A DNA stretch of 64,000 nt. Source: Roseateles_C aquae (GTDB taxonomy: Bacteria; Pseudomonadota; Gammaproteobacteria; Burkholderiales; Burkholderiaceae_C). The stretch spans positions 124,001-188,000 of the forward strand of contig NZ_JAVXZY010000006.1 in NCBI RefSeq assembly GCF_032337115.1, in the 5' to 3' direction. Shown here in pieces: positions 34,506-43,895 of this stretch; the stretch's first letter is position 1; every line of letters begins with the position of its first letter. Under the pieces are notes generated by a model. That model did no database searches, was not told where the DNA came from, and was given only the letters and a program-made list of their open reading frames with translations. A program made the position numbers and the translations under genes.

Positions 34506-37379
34506 ATGAGCGCTGAGCGCCACTCTTTGCCCGCCGATCCCGCCTTGCAGGGGCTGGCTGCCGTTCGCCGACTAACCACCTGGTTCCTTGCCCCGGTGCT
34601 GCTGCTGCTGGGCGTGCTGTCGACGCTGCAGTACCAGCAACATATGGCCGATGCCCGCGCGGAGCTGCTGCGCCGCAACGGCCAGCATGCGCAGGAATTG
34701 CAGCTGCTGGCGCGGCCTGCCATGGACCATGTGCAAGACCTGCGCAATTTGATGGAGTCTGTCTGGGCGGCGCCCCCCGATCCGGGCACGGCACTGCGCA
34801 GCGCCTTGCAGCCGCAGCAGCGCAACGGCGCGCCCGATGGGGTGGCGATCAGCAACGCCGCCGACGGCCGACGTTGGGGCCAGGTCTGGTGGAGCGAGGC
34901 CGGCAATGCCGCCTTCGACGAACAATGGTTGCGCCGTGCTGCCGCCTTCATTACCCAGGCCCGCGTCGCCCATCTGCGCACACCGGGCTTCGAGGCCACC
35001 TGGCTGGCCAGCATGGGCCCGAATACGTCCTACGGATACCCGTGGGTTGACATTGGCAGCATTCTGCAAAGCATGGGCCTGAAGGCGATGCGCGAACTGA
35101 TCCCGGTTCGCGAGGCGGCCAACGAGCGGACCTTGAAGCGCGAGGGTGAGCAGGTGCAGGACTATGCGCACTGGGGCCCGCCTTATGTCAGCCAGATCGC
35201 CAACCATCTGGTCGTCTCGCACATGGCGCCGGTTCGCTATCAGGGGCGCATCGTCGCCGAGGTCTCGCTCGACTTCCGCATCGAGGCCCTGCAGGCCAAG
35301 GCCGTGCAATGGGCCGAGGCCGGTGAGCGCAGCTGGATCCTGGACCAGCAGCAACGCGTACTGGCCGATTCCGCCGCACCGCTGCAGCAGCCCAGCAGCC
35401 CCGGGCACGCTGACGAATCGATAGACAGCCGCTGGGCCGAGCGCCTGCCCGCCGGACTGGACCGCGAGGCTGCCTTGCAATTGGTGAAGCAGCCCGGCCA
35501 GGTGCGCAGCCTCGGCGACTGGGTGCTGGTCAGCAGCGCCGAGCCGGGCTCGCCCTGGACCTTTGTTCGCGCCGTGCCCCTGCAGGAGCTGCGCGCCCGC
35601 ATCTGGCCCGGCCTGCTGCCCAATCTGCTGATTGGCCTGGCACTGCTGGGCACCTTGATCAGCGCCCAATACCTGCTGGCGCGCTATTTCCTGCAGCCGG
35701 CCACGCAACTGCTGGCCTATCTGCGCGCGCTGTCGCACCAACCTGACGCGCCGGCACCGCGCCTGGGCACCCGCTGGCAGCTCTGGGTCGACAGCGTGAC
35801 GCAAACCTTCCAGCAGCAGCGCGAGCTGCAGCGTCTGCAGCGCAGCAGCGAGGCACGCAAATCGGCCATTCTTGACCATGCGCTGGAGGCCATGGTGTCG
35901 ACCGATGCCCAGGGTCGCATCGTCGAATTCAACCCCGCCGCCGAAGCGATGTTCGGCCGCACGCTGGACGAGGTCCGTGGCCAGGACGTCACCTCGCTGA
36001 TCATGCCCACCGGGCAGCGCGAGGCCCATCGCCTGAGCATGCTGCAGCTGCGCGCGGGCCAGGCGGCCGTCAGCATGGGCCAGCGCACGCAGCGCCAGGC
36101 GTTGCGCCGTGACGGCAGCGAATTCCCGGTCGAGATGGTGATGTGGCGCAGCGAGGTCGAGGGCGAAGTCCATTTCACCGCCTCGCTGGTCGATATCTCC
36201 GAGCGCCTGGCGGCACGTCAAGAGATCGAGCGCCAGAGAGATTCGCTGCGCCAGAGCGAAAAGCTCAGCGCCATGGGCGGCCTGCTGGCCGGCGTGGCCC
36301 ATGAGTTGAACAACCCGCTGGCCATTGTGATGGGCCGCGCCAGCCTGCTGGAAGACAAGCTCGAAGGCCAGGACACGCAGAGCGACGCCCGCCGCATCCG
36401 CGAGGCCGCCGAGCGCTGCGGCCGCATCGTGCGCATCTTCCTGAACATGGCACGTGCTCGAGCACCGCGACGCGCCGCACTGCAGCTCAATGACACCGTC
36501 CGCGCGGCCGCAGAGATGCTGGCCTACACCTTGAACAGCCATGGCATCAAGATGGAGCTGCAGCTGGATGCCGATCTGCCCCAGGCCATAGGCGACGCCG
36601 ACCAGCTCGGCCAGGTGCTGCTCAATCTGATCGTCAATGCCCAGCATGCGCTGCTGGCGGTCGAGGGCGAACGCCGGCTGCGCATCAGCAGCGGCACCGA
36701 GCACAGACGCAGCGGCCGCGAGCCGCGCATCTGGCTGCGCGTCGAGGACAACGGCGCCGGCATCCCGGCCGAGCTGCGCGAACGCATCTTCGAACCCTTC
36801 TTCACCACCAAGGCCGAGGGCCTGGGCACCGGGCTGGGCCTGTCGGTGTCGCGCTCGATGCTGCGCGAGCATGGTGGCGATTTGCAGCTCGAAGGCCAGG
36901 CCGAACTTGGCGGCGCCAGCTTCCGCCTGAGCCTGCCGATCAGCGGCATGCCCGAGACGGACGGCGCAGTTGACCAGGGGGGCGGGCCGCAGGAAGCGCG
37001 CCACGGCCGCGTGCTGGTGGTCGACGATGAAGCCGAGCTGGCCGAGCTGATGCGTGAAACGCTGGAGGGCGCCGGCTATGAGGTGGCCGTCGCCGAATCT
37101 GGTCCGCTGGCGCTGGCGCTGATCGAAGAGGCGCGCTTTGACGCCGTGGTCAGCGATCTGCGCATGCCCGAGATGGACGGCGCGGCGCTGTGGCGCGCCA
37201 TCGAAGCACTGGAGCCGACGCTGCTGACGCGCATGGTTTTCGTCACCGGTGACATCCTCTCACCCGCCGCGGCCGACTTCTTGAAGAGCAGCGGCTGCCA
37301 GGCGCTGGAAAAGCCCTTCCAGCCGCAAGACCTGATCGCGGCCGTAGCCGCCTTGATCGATTCGGCGCCGGCATCATGA
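34506..37379 (+). CDS. Hybrid sensor histidine kinase (Cache-like, PAS, HisKA, HATPase, REC)
   Basis: A 957-residue protein: TM1 about 27-46, a large periplasmic sensor (about 50-365), TM2 about 370-393, PAS about 455-565, HisKA with H599 in GVAHELNNPLAIV, HATPase about 690-815 (N box LLNLIVNAQHAL, G1 VEDNGAGIP) and a C-terminal receiver with D884 (VVSDLRMPEMDG). The internal receiver implies a phosphorelay or an inhibitory sink. Its stop overlaps the next kinase by 4 bp. The two kinases share the PAS-to-HATPase layout and many motifs, suggesting duplication. Confidence 0.92.
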   Translation: MSAERHSLPADPALQGLAAVRRLTTWFLAPVLLLLGVLSTLQYQQHMADARAELLRRNGQHAQELQLLARPAMDHVQDLRNLMESVWAAPPDPGTALRSALQPQQRNGAPDGVAISNAADGRRWGQVWWSEAGNAAFDEQWLRRAAAFITQARVAHLRTPGFEATWLASMGPNTSYGYPWVDIGSILQSMGLKAMRELIPVREAANERTLKREGEQVQDYAHWGPPYVSQIANHLVVSHMAPVRYQGRIVAEVSLDFRIEALQAKAVQWAEAGERSWILDQQQRVLADSAAPLQQPSSPGHADESIDSRWAERLPAGLDREAALQLVKQPGQVRSLGDWVLVSSAEPGSPWTFVRAVPLQELRARIWPGLLPNLLIGLALLGTLISAQYLLARYFLQPATQLLAYLRALSHQPDAPAPRLGTRWQLWVDSVTQTFQQQRELQRLQRSSEARKSAILDHALEAMVSTDAQGRIVEFNPAAEAMFGRTLDEVRGQDVTSLIMPTGQREAHRLSMLQLRAGQAAVSMGQRTQRQALRRDGSEFPVEMVMWRSEVEGEVHFTASLVDISERLAARQEIERQRDSLRQSEKLSAMGGLLAGVAHELNNPLAIVMGRASLLEDKLEGQDTQSDARRIREAAERCGRIVRIFLNMARARAPRRAALQLNDTVRAAAEMLAYTLNSHGIKMELQLDADLPQAIGDADQLGQVLLNLIVNAQHALLAVEGERRLRISSGTEHRRSGREPRIWLRVEDNGAGIPAELRERIFEPFFTTKAEGLGTGLGLSVSRSMLREHGGDLQLEGQAELGGASFRLSLPISGMPETDGAVDQGGGPQEARHGRVLVVDDEAELAELMRETLEGAGYEVAVAESGPLALALIEEARFDAVVSDLRMPEMDGAALWRAIEALEPTLLTRMVFVTGDILSPAAADFLKSSGCQALEKPFQPQDLIAAVAALIDSAPAS

Positions 37380-39811
37380 ACGAAAGCGCCAGCCGCCAGC
37401 AGGCCGCCGCGGTGCGCCAGGCGCTGTCGCCCGACTTGCCGGCCAGCACCGCTGAGCGTCTGTTGCGGCGCTACCGACGCATGCTCTGGTTGCTGGCCAC
37501 GCCGCTGCTGGCATTGGTGCTGCTGCTTGGCGCCTGGCATGGCTGGACGGCCTACCGCAATGCCGTGGCGGCACTGGAAAGCGAAGCCCTGCTGCAACAG
37601 GCCCGTGTGCAAGGGCTGACTCGCGAGCTCAGCCAGCATGTCAACGAGATGCGCCGCCAGGTCGAGCGCGGCCTGCTGCTGCCGGCGCGTGAGCCGGATC
37701 CGCTGCTGGCCCAATCGCTGCAGCAGGATGCTCGCAAGGGCTATCACCTCGACACCCTGCCGCAGCTGGTCCGCCCCGGGCTGGCTCAGCTGATCTGGCC
37801 GCAGGCGCAAGCACCCGACGCCGCCAGCCTGTGGCGGCTGCAAAGCCTGGCCGAACTGACCGAGGCCGCGCATACCCGCAACCCCTTGCTGACTGCCTCC
37901 TATGTGCTGACTTGGCCCGCGCCCGCGCTGCTGCACTACCCCTGGCTGCCCAGCGATCAGCTCAGCCGCACGCCCGGTCTGAGCGACTGGTATGGCAGCC
38001 CGCTGTTTCGTGCCGCCCAACCCGAGCGCAATGGCGCGCAGAAGCCATTCTGGCTGGTGTCGCGGGTCGAGCATGGCCCGGACTCGGCCAGCGACGAACG
38101 CATCCTGGCCCATGCGGCCCCGGTCTATGTGGGCGAGCAGTTTCGTGGTCTGGTGGGCGCCGAGATTCGCGGCAGCGCGGTCGCGAAAGCGTTGGCCGGC
38201 AAAGGGCTGTGGTGGCTGATCGATGACAGCAACGCGACCGTGATGAGTTCCGCATCGGGCCGCATGCCGCCGTTGACCGCGGCGGCGGCGCGGCTTGCCG
38301 TTGAGCAGACGCCTGGCCAGGCCCTGCGGCTGAACGGCCAGCGGGTGGTCGCGCTGCAGCTGGGCGACACGCCCTGGACGCTGCTGCGCATGCGCAGCGA
38401 GTCGGAGTTGCTGGGCGATATCAGCGCCGAATTGCTGCCCTTCGAAGCCATCGCCCTGGCGCTGCTGACGGTGCTGCTGCTCAGCCAGGCACTGCTCAAG
38501 CAGCGGGTGATCGATCCCGCGCTCAGCGTGATGCAGTACCTCTACGACCGATCGCGCGACGAGGCGGCGCGCGAGCCCCAGCTGAACGACCGCTGGCAGC
38601 CCTGGATCAATGTAGTCAGCGCCACCTTTGCTGCGCAGCGCGAAGCCCGCGAACGCGAGCGCCGCAGCGAGGCCCACAAGGCAGCCATCGTCGACCATGC
38701 GCTGGCGGCCATCGTCACGACGACCGCCGACGGCCATGTGATCGAGTGGAACCCCGCCGCCGAACGCATGTTCGGCCGGCGGCGCGCCGATGTGTTGGGT
38801 CAGGACGTCGCCGAGCTGATCATCCCGGTACGCCTGCGGGACGCCCACCGCCTGGGCATGGCGGCGGCGGAGGCGCGGCGCCATCGGCAAGCCGGCGCAC
38901 TGGAGAGCGCGCCGGATCGCGAAGCGCAACGTCGCGAGCTGATGGCCCTGCGCGCTGATGGCAGCGAGTTGCCGGTTGAAATGGTGCTGTCACACAGCGA
39001 GTTGGCGGGTCAGCTGCACTTCACCGCTTTCATCGTCGATCTGACCGAACGCCGCCGGGCCGATGCCGAGCTTGATCGGCACCGCGAAGCGCTGCGCCAG
39101 AGCGAAAAACTCGGTGCCATGGGCGGCCTGCTCGCCAATGTCGCCCATGAGCTGAACAATCCCCTGGCCATCGTGCTGGGCCGCGCCGCCCTGCTGGAGG
39201 GCAAGGCCGCTGATGGCCCGCTGGCCGCCGATGCCGCGCGCATCCGCGAGGCGGCCGAGCGCTGTGGCCGCATCGTGCGCACCTTTCTCGATATGGCGCG
39301 CAGCAAGCCGCTGCAACTGCGTCCGGTACAGCTCAATGAGCTGGCCCGTGCCGCGCTGGATCTGCTGGCCCATGGCCTGCGCACCGACGCCATTGAGTTG
39401 CGCCTGCAGCTCGACCCTTCACTGCCGCCGCTGCCTGGCGATGCCGACCGACTCGGTCAGCTGCTGCTGAATCTGCTGGTGAATGCCCAGCAGGCGCTGA
39501 GCCGCCAGGACGGTGGGCTGCGCCTGATCGGCTTGAGCACCGGCCAGACCGACACCGAGCTCTGGCTGCGCGTCGAGGACAACGGCGCCGGCATCTCCAG
39601 CGCCATGCGTGAGGCGGTTTTCGAGCCCTTCTTCACCACCAAGAAGGAAGGCGAAGGCACCGGCCTGGGCCTGGCGCTCTGCCGCAGCGTGGCCCAGGAG
39701 CACGGTGGCTCGCTGAGCCTGGTGGACGACGGCCAATGGGGCGGGGCCTGCTTTGAGCTGCGCCTGCCGCGTCGGGGCCCGCCCGACGCCGCGATGCCCG
39801 CCAAAGGCTGA
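37376..39811 (+). CDS. Sensor histidine kinase, paralogue of the upstream hybrid kinase
   Basis: An 811-residue kinase: TM1 about 33-54, periplasmic sensor about 55-355, TM2 about 357-380, PAS about 435-555, HisKA with H591 (NVAHELNNPLAIV), and HATPase about 660-800 (NLLVNAQQALS, VEDNGAGIS). It lacks the receiver domain of its neighbour. Cytosolic motifs are closely similar between the two, whereas the periplasmic halves differ, which fits two inputs to one regulator. Confidence 0.92.
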   Translation: MNESASRQQAAAVRQALSPDLPASTAERLLRRYRRMLWLLATPLLALVLLLGAWHGWTAYRNAVAALESEALLQQARVQGLTRELSQHVNEMRRQVERGLLLPAREPDPLLAQSLQQDARKGYHLDTLPQLVRPGLAQLIWPQAQAPDAASLWRLQSLAELTEAAHTRNPLLTASYVLTWPAPALLHYPWLPSDQLSRTPGLSDWYGSPLFRAAQPERNGAQKPFWLVSRVEHGPDSASDERILAHAAPVYVGEQFRGLVGAEIRGSAVAKALAGKGLWWLIDDSNATVMSSASGRMPPLTAAAARLAVEQTPGQALRLNGQRVVALQLGDTPWTLLRMRSESELLGDISAELLPFEAIALALLTVLLLSQALLKQRVIDPALSVMQYLYDRSRDEAAREPQLNDRWQPWINVVSATFAAQREARERERRSEAHKAAIVDHALAAIVTTTADGHVIEWNPAAERMFGRRRADVLGQDVAELIIPVRLRDAHRLGMAAAEARRHRQAGALESAPDREAQRRELMALRADGSELPVEMVLSHSELAGQLHFTAFIVDLTERRRADAELDRHREALRQSEKLGAMGGLLANVAHELNNPLAIVLGRAALLEGKAADGPLAADAARIREAAERCGRIVRTFLDMARSKPLQLRPVQLNELARAALDLLAHGLRTDAIELRLQLDPSLPPLPGDADRLGQLLLNLLVNAQQALSRQDGGLRLIGLSTGQTDTELWLRVEDNGAGISSAMREAVFEPFFTTKKEGEGTGLGLALCRSVAQEHGGSLSLVDDGQWGGACFELRLPRRGPPDAAMPAKG

Positions 39812-39818
39812 ATCCGGC

Positions 39819-40652
39819 TCAGGCCGCCATGGCCCGCGGCTGACGCAGCGGCACCATGCCCCAGATCATCCGCGCCACTTCGGCCGCATGGGTCAACGGG
39901 CCCATATGGCCAGCCTCCGGCAGCGTGTGCAACTGGGCGTTCGGCAGATGCTGGGCCAGCAAGGCCGCCACGCGGGCCGCCGGCGCCCGGGTACGGCCGC
40001 CGCAGATCAGCTGCACCGGCTGCTGCAGCTGCGACAGCAGCTGCGGGCTCCAACGTGCATCAAAGAGCGCCTGGAAATGATGGCTGACCGTCTTCATCCG
40101 CGCCGCCAGCGCGTCGCGCTGGTGCAGCTTCAGCACCGACCACAGATCACAGCCATGCCAGTAGTTGACGAAAGCCTGGGCTGCGGCAATCGTCTGGCCC
40201 TGTGCCAGGCAACCGTCCACATAGCGGGCCACGTCCTGAATCTCGCGCCAACTGGGGTCCTCAGGCTCGCAGGCGGCGAGCACGCCGAAGGCCACCGGTT
40301 CGTACAAGGTCAGTGAACGCACCAGCTGGGGCCGCTGCAAGGCCAGCTGCATGGCCACGGCGCCGCCATAGGAGTGGCCAATCAGATGAACACCCTCGTC
40401 GCCGACATCAACACTGCGCAGCAGTGCCGCCACCTCGGTGGCCAGCCGCGCGGGCGCATCGACGGGCCATTCCTGGCTGTCGCCGTGCCCCAGCAGATCC
40501 GCCATCTGCAACGCTACGCCCTTGGGGGCGCGCTGCATCAAGGCCTGCCACTGCTGCGAGGAACTGACGCTGGCATGCAGGCAGAGCAAGACCTGACCCT
40601 CGCCATGGCGCTGCACGACCAGACGATCTTCATGAAGGGAAACTGCGTTCAT
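39819..40652 (-). CDS. Alpha/beta hydrolase paired with a globin
   Basis: A 277-residue cytosolic alpha/beta hydrolase. The oxyanion region is LLCLHAS, the nucleophile elbow is GHSYGGA (Ser in HLIGHSYGG), an acid lies in the C-terminal half, and the His is in PEAGHMGPL. The start at 40652 is supported by AAGGAG six bases upstream; this site overlaps the end of the globin gene (11 bp gap), so the two genes are one transcript. The substrate is unknown. The fold is shared by esterases, haloperoxidase-like proteins and C-C hydrolases. Confidence 0.85.
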   Translation of the reverse strand: MNAVSLHEDRLVVQRHGEGQVLLCLHASVSSSQQWQALMQRAPKGVALQMADLLGHGDSQEWPVDAPARLATEVAALLRSVDVGDEGVHLIGHSYGGAVAMQLALQRPQLVRSLTLYEPVAFGVLAACEPEDPSWREIQDVARYVDGCLAQGQTIAAAQAFVNYWHGCDLWSVLKLHQRDALAARMKTVSHHFQALFDARWSPQLLSQLQQPVQLICGGRTRAPAARVAALLAQHLPNAQLHTLPEAGHMGPLTHAAEVARMIWGMVPLRQPRAMAA

Positions 40653-40663
40653 GGGTCGCTCCT

Positions 40664-41089
40664 TTAGCAGGTGTGGGCCAGACGGGCCGGCTCTTGCATG
40701 GTGTGGCTGATGAAGGCGTAGACCTGGGACCATGCCTGGCGCTGCTGTGCGCCAAAGCTTTCACCCAGGCCCTGAGCCAAGGTCTTGAGCAGGGCCTCGC
40801 CAACGGCGGCGTAGTGCCAGTCCTGCACGCCATAGCCCTGATGCCGGGCGCCGAGTTTGTGCAGGATGGGGCGCAGCTGTTCCGGTTGGTCCAGCAAGGC
40901 CACAGCGGCGGCCAGCATCTGCATCAACCTCATGCCCTGTTCACCGATGGGGCTGAGGAACAAGGTCCGCAGCGCGGGCTGGGCATCGAACAAGTTCTTG
41001 TAGAACAGTGCCGCTGCCTGCGCGGCGATCGGTTCGAGTTGCGCAAAACTGCTGCGCACCAGGTTGACGTGAGCGGGGCTGAACTGCAT
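40664..41089 (-). CDS. Single-domain globin, flavohaemoglobin-type
   Basis: A 141-residue haem protein of the bacterial haemoglobin (Vgb/Hmp N-domain) type. Proximal His candidate H83 is in GARHQGYGV; distal residues Y30 (LFYKNLF, B10) and Q51 (E7) match the NO/O2-binding pattern of flavohaemoglobins. No flavin or NAD domain follows. It may bind O2 or detoxify NO with a separate reductase. Co-transcription with a hydrolase gene is unusual. Confidence 0.88.
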   Translation of the reverse strand: MQFSPAHVNLVRSSFAQLEPIAAQAAALFYKNLFDAQPALRTLFLSPIGEQGMRLMQMLAAAVALLDQPEQLRPILHKLGARHQGYGVQDWHYAAVGEALLKTLAQGLGESFGAQQRQAWSQVYAFISHTMQEPARLAHTC

Positions 41090-41243
41090 GGGTGGTGTTC
41101 CTGTGCTGGAGGCGAAGAGCGTGCACCGGCATTCGCTCTTGCAAGGCCTCCAGCATCGGGCGCCGCTGTATCAGCGGCACTGCCGGGCGCCGGCCGTCAG
41201 GTTTCGTTTGTTGCACCCGAACCCGTCGTCGGCGCTGCATCGA

Positions 41244-41870
41244 TCAGAAGGGATTGATGCTCTTTTCACGCCGGTAGTGCAGATAGCCGACACTGGCGCC
41301 GCTGCGCAGCCCCACACCCAGGCGTATCGGCGCCAGCGTGATGCCCTTCAGGCGCTGGTAGTTGATGCCGGCACCGCCGACCCAGTAGAGGCTGCCGTCC
41401 ACGCCAGGAAAGCGCTGGTAGATCGCGGCCGCGTTGGGCAGGTGGTAGATCAAGGTGAACACCTTGGCCGCATTGGCGCCTACATCGAATCCAATCGATG
41501 GCCCAGCCCAATAGACCCGCCCGCCGCCACCGTTCTTCAGCGTCATATGGCCATCGCCGTAGCGCAGGCCCACGGTCAAGGCCGCCGAAGCCTCCTCGCC
41601 CTTGATATAGCCGTTGGGGCGGCCTTGTTCCTTGAAGGCTTTCTCGATCACCTTGGCCAGGCCTTCGGCGGTATTGCCAAAGAACTCGGTGGCCGTGGCC
41701 AGAATGGAATCCTGGTCATAGGTGGCATCGTCCTTCTTGGCATCCGCGGCCTGCGCGCTCGGCCAGGCGCCGGCCAATGCCAAGCTACCCAGGCCCAGCG
41801 CCTGCAGGGCATGGCGCCGACTGGTCGGCTCGGTGGAAGGGGATGACATCGGGGGGCGGGCTTCGTCCAT
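41244..41870 (-). CDS. DUF1134/EipA-like exported protein
   Basis: A 208-residue protein with a twin-arginine signal (TSRRHALQALGLGSLALAG) and a mature domain with the DUF1134 pattern: FFGNTAEGLAKVIEKAF, a GxxYWAGPSIGFDVGANAAKVF region and a C-terminal GVGLRSGASVGYLHYR. In alphaproteobacteria EipA supports envelope integrity. The start at 41870 has AAAGGA upstream, whereas the ATG at 41849 has none. Confidence 0.8.
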   Translation of the reverse strand: MDEARPPMSSPSTEPTSRRHALQALGLGSLALAGAWPSAQAADAKKDDATYDQDSILATATEFFGNTAEGLAKVIEKAFKEQGRPNGYIKGEEASAALTVGLRYGDGHMTLKNGGGGRVYWAGPSIGFDVGANAAKVFTLIYHLPNAAAIYQRFPGVDGSLYWVGGAGINYQRLKGITLAPIRLGVGLRSGASVGYLHYRREKSINPF

Positions 41871-42023
41871 GAGTGCTGTCCTTTGCGTTTGCGAACATAA
41901 ACCGTGGCGGCAGCCCGGACCGTCGCGCCGGGCCGGCAAGGTGTAAGCAATTATGCGCAGCCGCGGCGGCCCACTTTGTTCGTTGGCGCTCCGACCTCGC
42001 CGCAGACCGATGGCCTGGGCAGC

Positions 42024-42731
42024 TCAGCGCGCGCGCGACTGGTCACTCGCGTAACGACTGAGAAACATCTCGACGGTCTCGTCCAGCAGCCGGCGCTGCT
42101 GAGCCGCCGTCAGCGCGGGCTGCCCCATGGTCAGCTGCGGCCAGAAGGCGGCACTCTTGAGCAGGCCTTGCAGTTGCTGCGAGGCGAAGTCGGCGTCGGC
42201 CACCTTCAGGCGCCCATGCTGCTGCGCCGCGGCAATCCAGCCTGCCAGCCCCTGCTCCTTCTCGGCCATGCGCTCGACCATCTGCCGTGCCCGTTCCGGT
42301 GTGTGCAGCATCTCGGCAATGCCCACGCGGGCGAGGTCGATAAAGCCCGGATCGGTCAACAGCTTGAGCTTGGCCGCCAGCAGCGCATGCAGCTGTTCGC
42401 GCAGGGGCTGCTCGGGCCGGTAGGGTTGCTCGGCCAAGGCCTTGGCACGCTGCCAGAGCTGGCCGAGGATTTCGGCGAACAGCTCTTCCTTGCTGGGGAA
42501 ATGGTTGTAGACGGTGCGCTTGGACACGCCCGCTGCGGCCGCCACGCCATCCATGCTGGTGCGGGCAAAGCCCTGGCTGCGGAACTCCTCGACCGCCGCC
42601 CGCACGATGGCCTGGCGCTTGCGATCGCTCAGGCGCAGCCCCGCCTGCGTCGGGCTGTCATCCTGGATTTGCTCAGGCCGCTGTTCGGTGCTTTGTTCGG
42701 TGCTCTGGTCGGCGCGGGCGGGGGTTGTCAT
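42024..42731 (-). CDS. TetR-family regulator with Glu/Gln-rich head
   Basis: A 235-residue repressor. A low-complexity head (about 1-35, repeating STEQ) precedes a canonical TetR helix-turn-helix (about 38-85; TSMDGVAAAAGVSKRTVYNHFPSKEELF) and a ligand-binding domain of the TetR_C type. It is divergent from the metallo-hydrolase gene, with an inverted repeat at 42812-42827 in the 123 bp between them. It probably represses both. The ribosome site is weak. Confidence 0.88.
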   Translation of the reverse strand: MTTPARADQSTEQSTEQRPEQIQDDSPTQAGLRLSDRKRQAIVRAAVEEFRSQGFARTSMDGVAAAAGVSKRTVYNHFPSKEELFAEILGQLWQRAKALAEQPYRPEQPLREQLHALLAAKLKLLTDPGFIDLARVGIAEMLHTPERARQMVERMAEKEQGLAGWIAAAQQHGRLKVADADFASQQLQGLLKSAAFWPQLTMGQPALTAAQQRRLLDETVEMFLSRYASDQSRAR

Positions 42732-42784
42732 GGCAGGCAAGCGTGAACTCCAGCCGCGCATTTTGCAACGATAAATGCACTTGG

Positions 42785-42834
42785 CAGTTTACTTTTCAAA
42801 CAAACAAACACTACACTGTGCAGTGTACTTTTCA
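42785..42834. promoter_or_regulatory. TetR operator candidate: inverted repeat plus direct repeat
   Basis: TACACTG-TG-CAGTGTA (42812-42827) is a perfect inverted repeat. CAGTTTACTTTTCA (42785) and CAGTGTACTTTTCA (42821) are direct repeats differing at one base, 36 bp apart. The patch is AT-rich and lies between divergent regulator and target. It is the likely control site for both genes. Confidence 0.6.
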
Positions 42835-42854
42835 TCGAAACGATCACCACTGCA

Positions 42855-43892
42855 ATGTCCACACTGCCCTGCCACCGCCCGCCCCTCAGTGCCGCTCACC
42901 GCGCCTCGGCGCAGCACCGCCAGGGCCGTTTCCACAACGCCCAGCCGCGCCATCCGATGAGCTGGCAGAAGACGCTGGGCCTGCTGTGGCGCTTCATCAC
43001 CGACAAGCCGGCCGAAGCGCGGCCACGTCAGGCCCTGCCCGTCCAGGCCATCAGCCAGGCCGATCTGCTCGCCGCGCCGGACCAGAGCCTGTACCGGCTC
43101 GGCCACTCGACCGTTTTGCTCAAGCTCGACGGCCGGTTGTGGCTGACCGATCCGGTGTTCTCCGAGCGCGCTTCGCCGCTCAGCTGGCTGGGCCCGAAGC
43201 GTTTTCACGCGCCGCCGATCAGCATCGCCGAGCTGCCCGCCATCGCGGGCGTGATCCTGTCGCATGACCACTTTGATCACCTCGACCGTGCCGCCATCCG
43301 GCAGCTCGCACCCAAGGTCGAACACTTCATCACCCCGCTGGGCGTGGGCCAGCGCTTGATACGCTGGGGTGTGCCTGCCGCCAAGGTGCGTGAACTCGAC
43401 TGGTGGCAAAGCACCCAGATCGGCGGCCTGCGGCTGACGGCCACTCCCGCCCAGCATTACTCGGGCCGCGGTCTCAGCGATGGCAACCAGACGCTGTGGG
43501 CTTCTTTCGTGCTGGAAAGCGCCGAGAGCCGGGTGTTCTTCAGTGGCGACAGCGGCTATTTCGATGGCTTTCGCGCCATCGGCCAGCGCTTTGGCGGCTT
43601 CGACCTGAGCCTGATCGAGACCGGCGCCTATGACCGCGACTGGCCCGATGTCCATATGCAACCCCATGAGAGTCTGCAAGCCCATCTGGACCTCGGCGGC
43701 CGGGTGCTGCTGCCCATCCACAACGGCACCTTTGATCTCGGCCTGCACGACTGGCATGAACCGTTTGAGCGTATCAACGCGCTGGCCAGCCAGCACGACG
43801 TGGCACTGAGCCTGCCGCAGATCGGCGAACGCGTCAGCATCCTGGTGGCGCAGCGTGGTGGCGAATGGTGGCGAGCCAGGCTTGGCGCCTGA
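42855..43892 (+). CDS. NAPE-PLD/UlaG-like metallo-beta-lactamase-fold hydrolase
   Basis: A 345-residue MBL-fold enzyme. The zinc motif H137-D-H-F-D141-H142 (LSHDHFDHLD) is complete. Further ligand His residues lie in TPAQHYSGRG and IHNGTFD, and GHSTVLLK is the usual first strand. The FHNAQP N-terminal segment, shared by N-acylphosphatidylethanolamine phospholipase D-like proteins, supports the start at 42855. A lipid phosphodiester is a plausible substrate by family. It is divergent from, and probably regulated by, the TetR gene. Confidence 0.85.
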   Translation: MSTLPCHRPPLSAAHRASAQHRQGRFHNAQPRHPMSWQKTLGLLWRFITDKPAEARPRQALPVQAISQADLLAAPDQSLYRLGHSTVLLKLDGRLWLTDPVFSERASPLSWLGPKRFHAPPISIAELPAIAGVILSHDHFDHLDRAAIRQLAPKVEHFITPLGVGQRLIRWGVPAAKVRELDWWQSTQIGGLRLTATPAQHYSGRGLSDGNQTLWASFVLESAESRVFFSGDSGYFDGFRAIGQRFGGFDLSLIETGAYDRDWPDVHMQPHESLQAHLDLGGRVLLPIHNGTFDLGLHDWHEPFERINALASQHDVALSLPQIGERVSILVAQRGGEWWRARLGA

Positions 43893-43895
43893 ACT

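Noticed and set aside
34572..37004. 810-codon minus-strand frame over the hybrid kinase
   Set aside because: Sense-strand kinase motifs and ribosome-site context are strong; the reverse frame is low-complexity.
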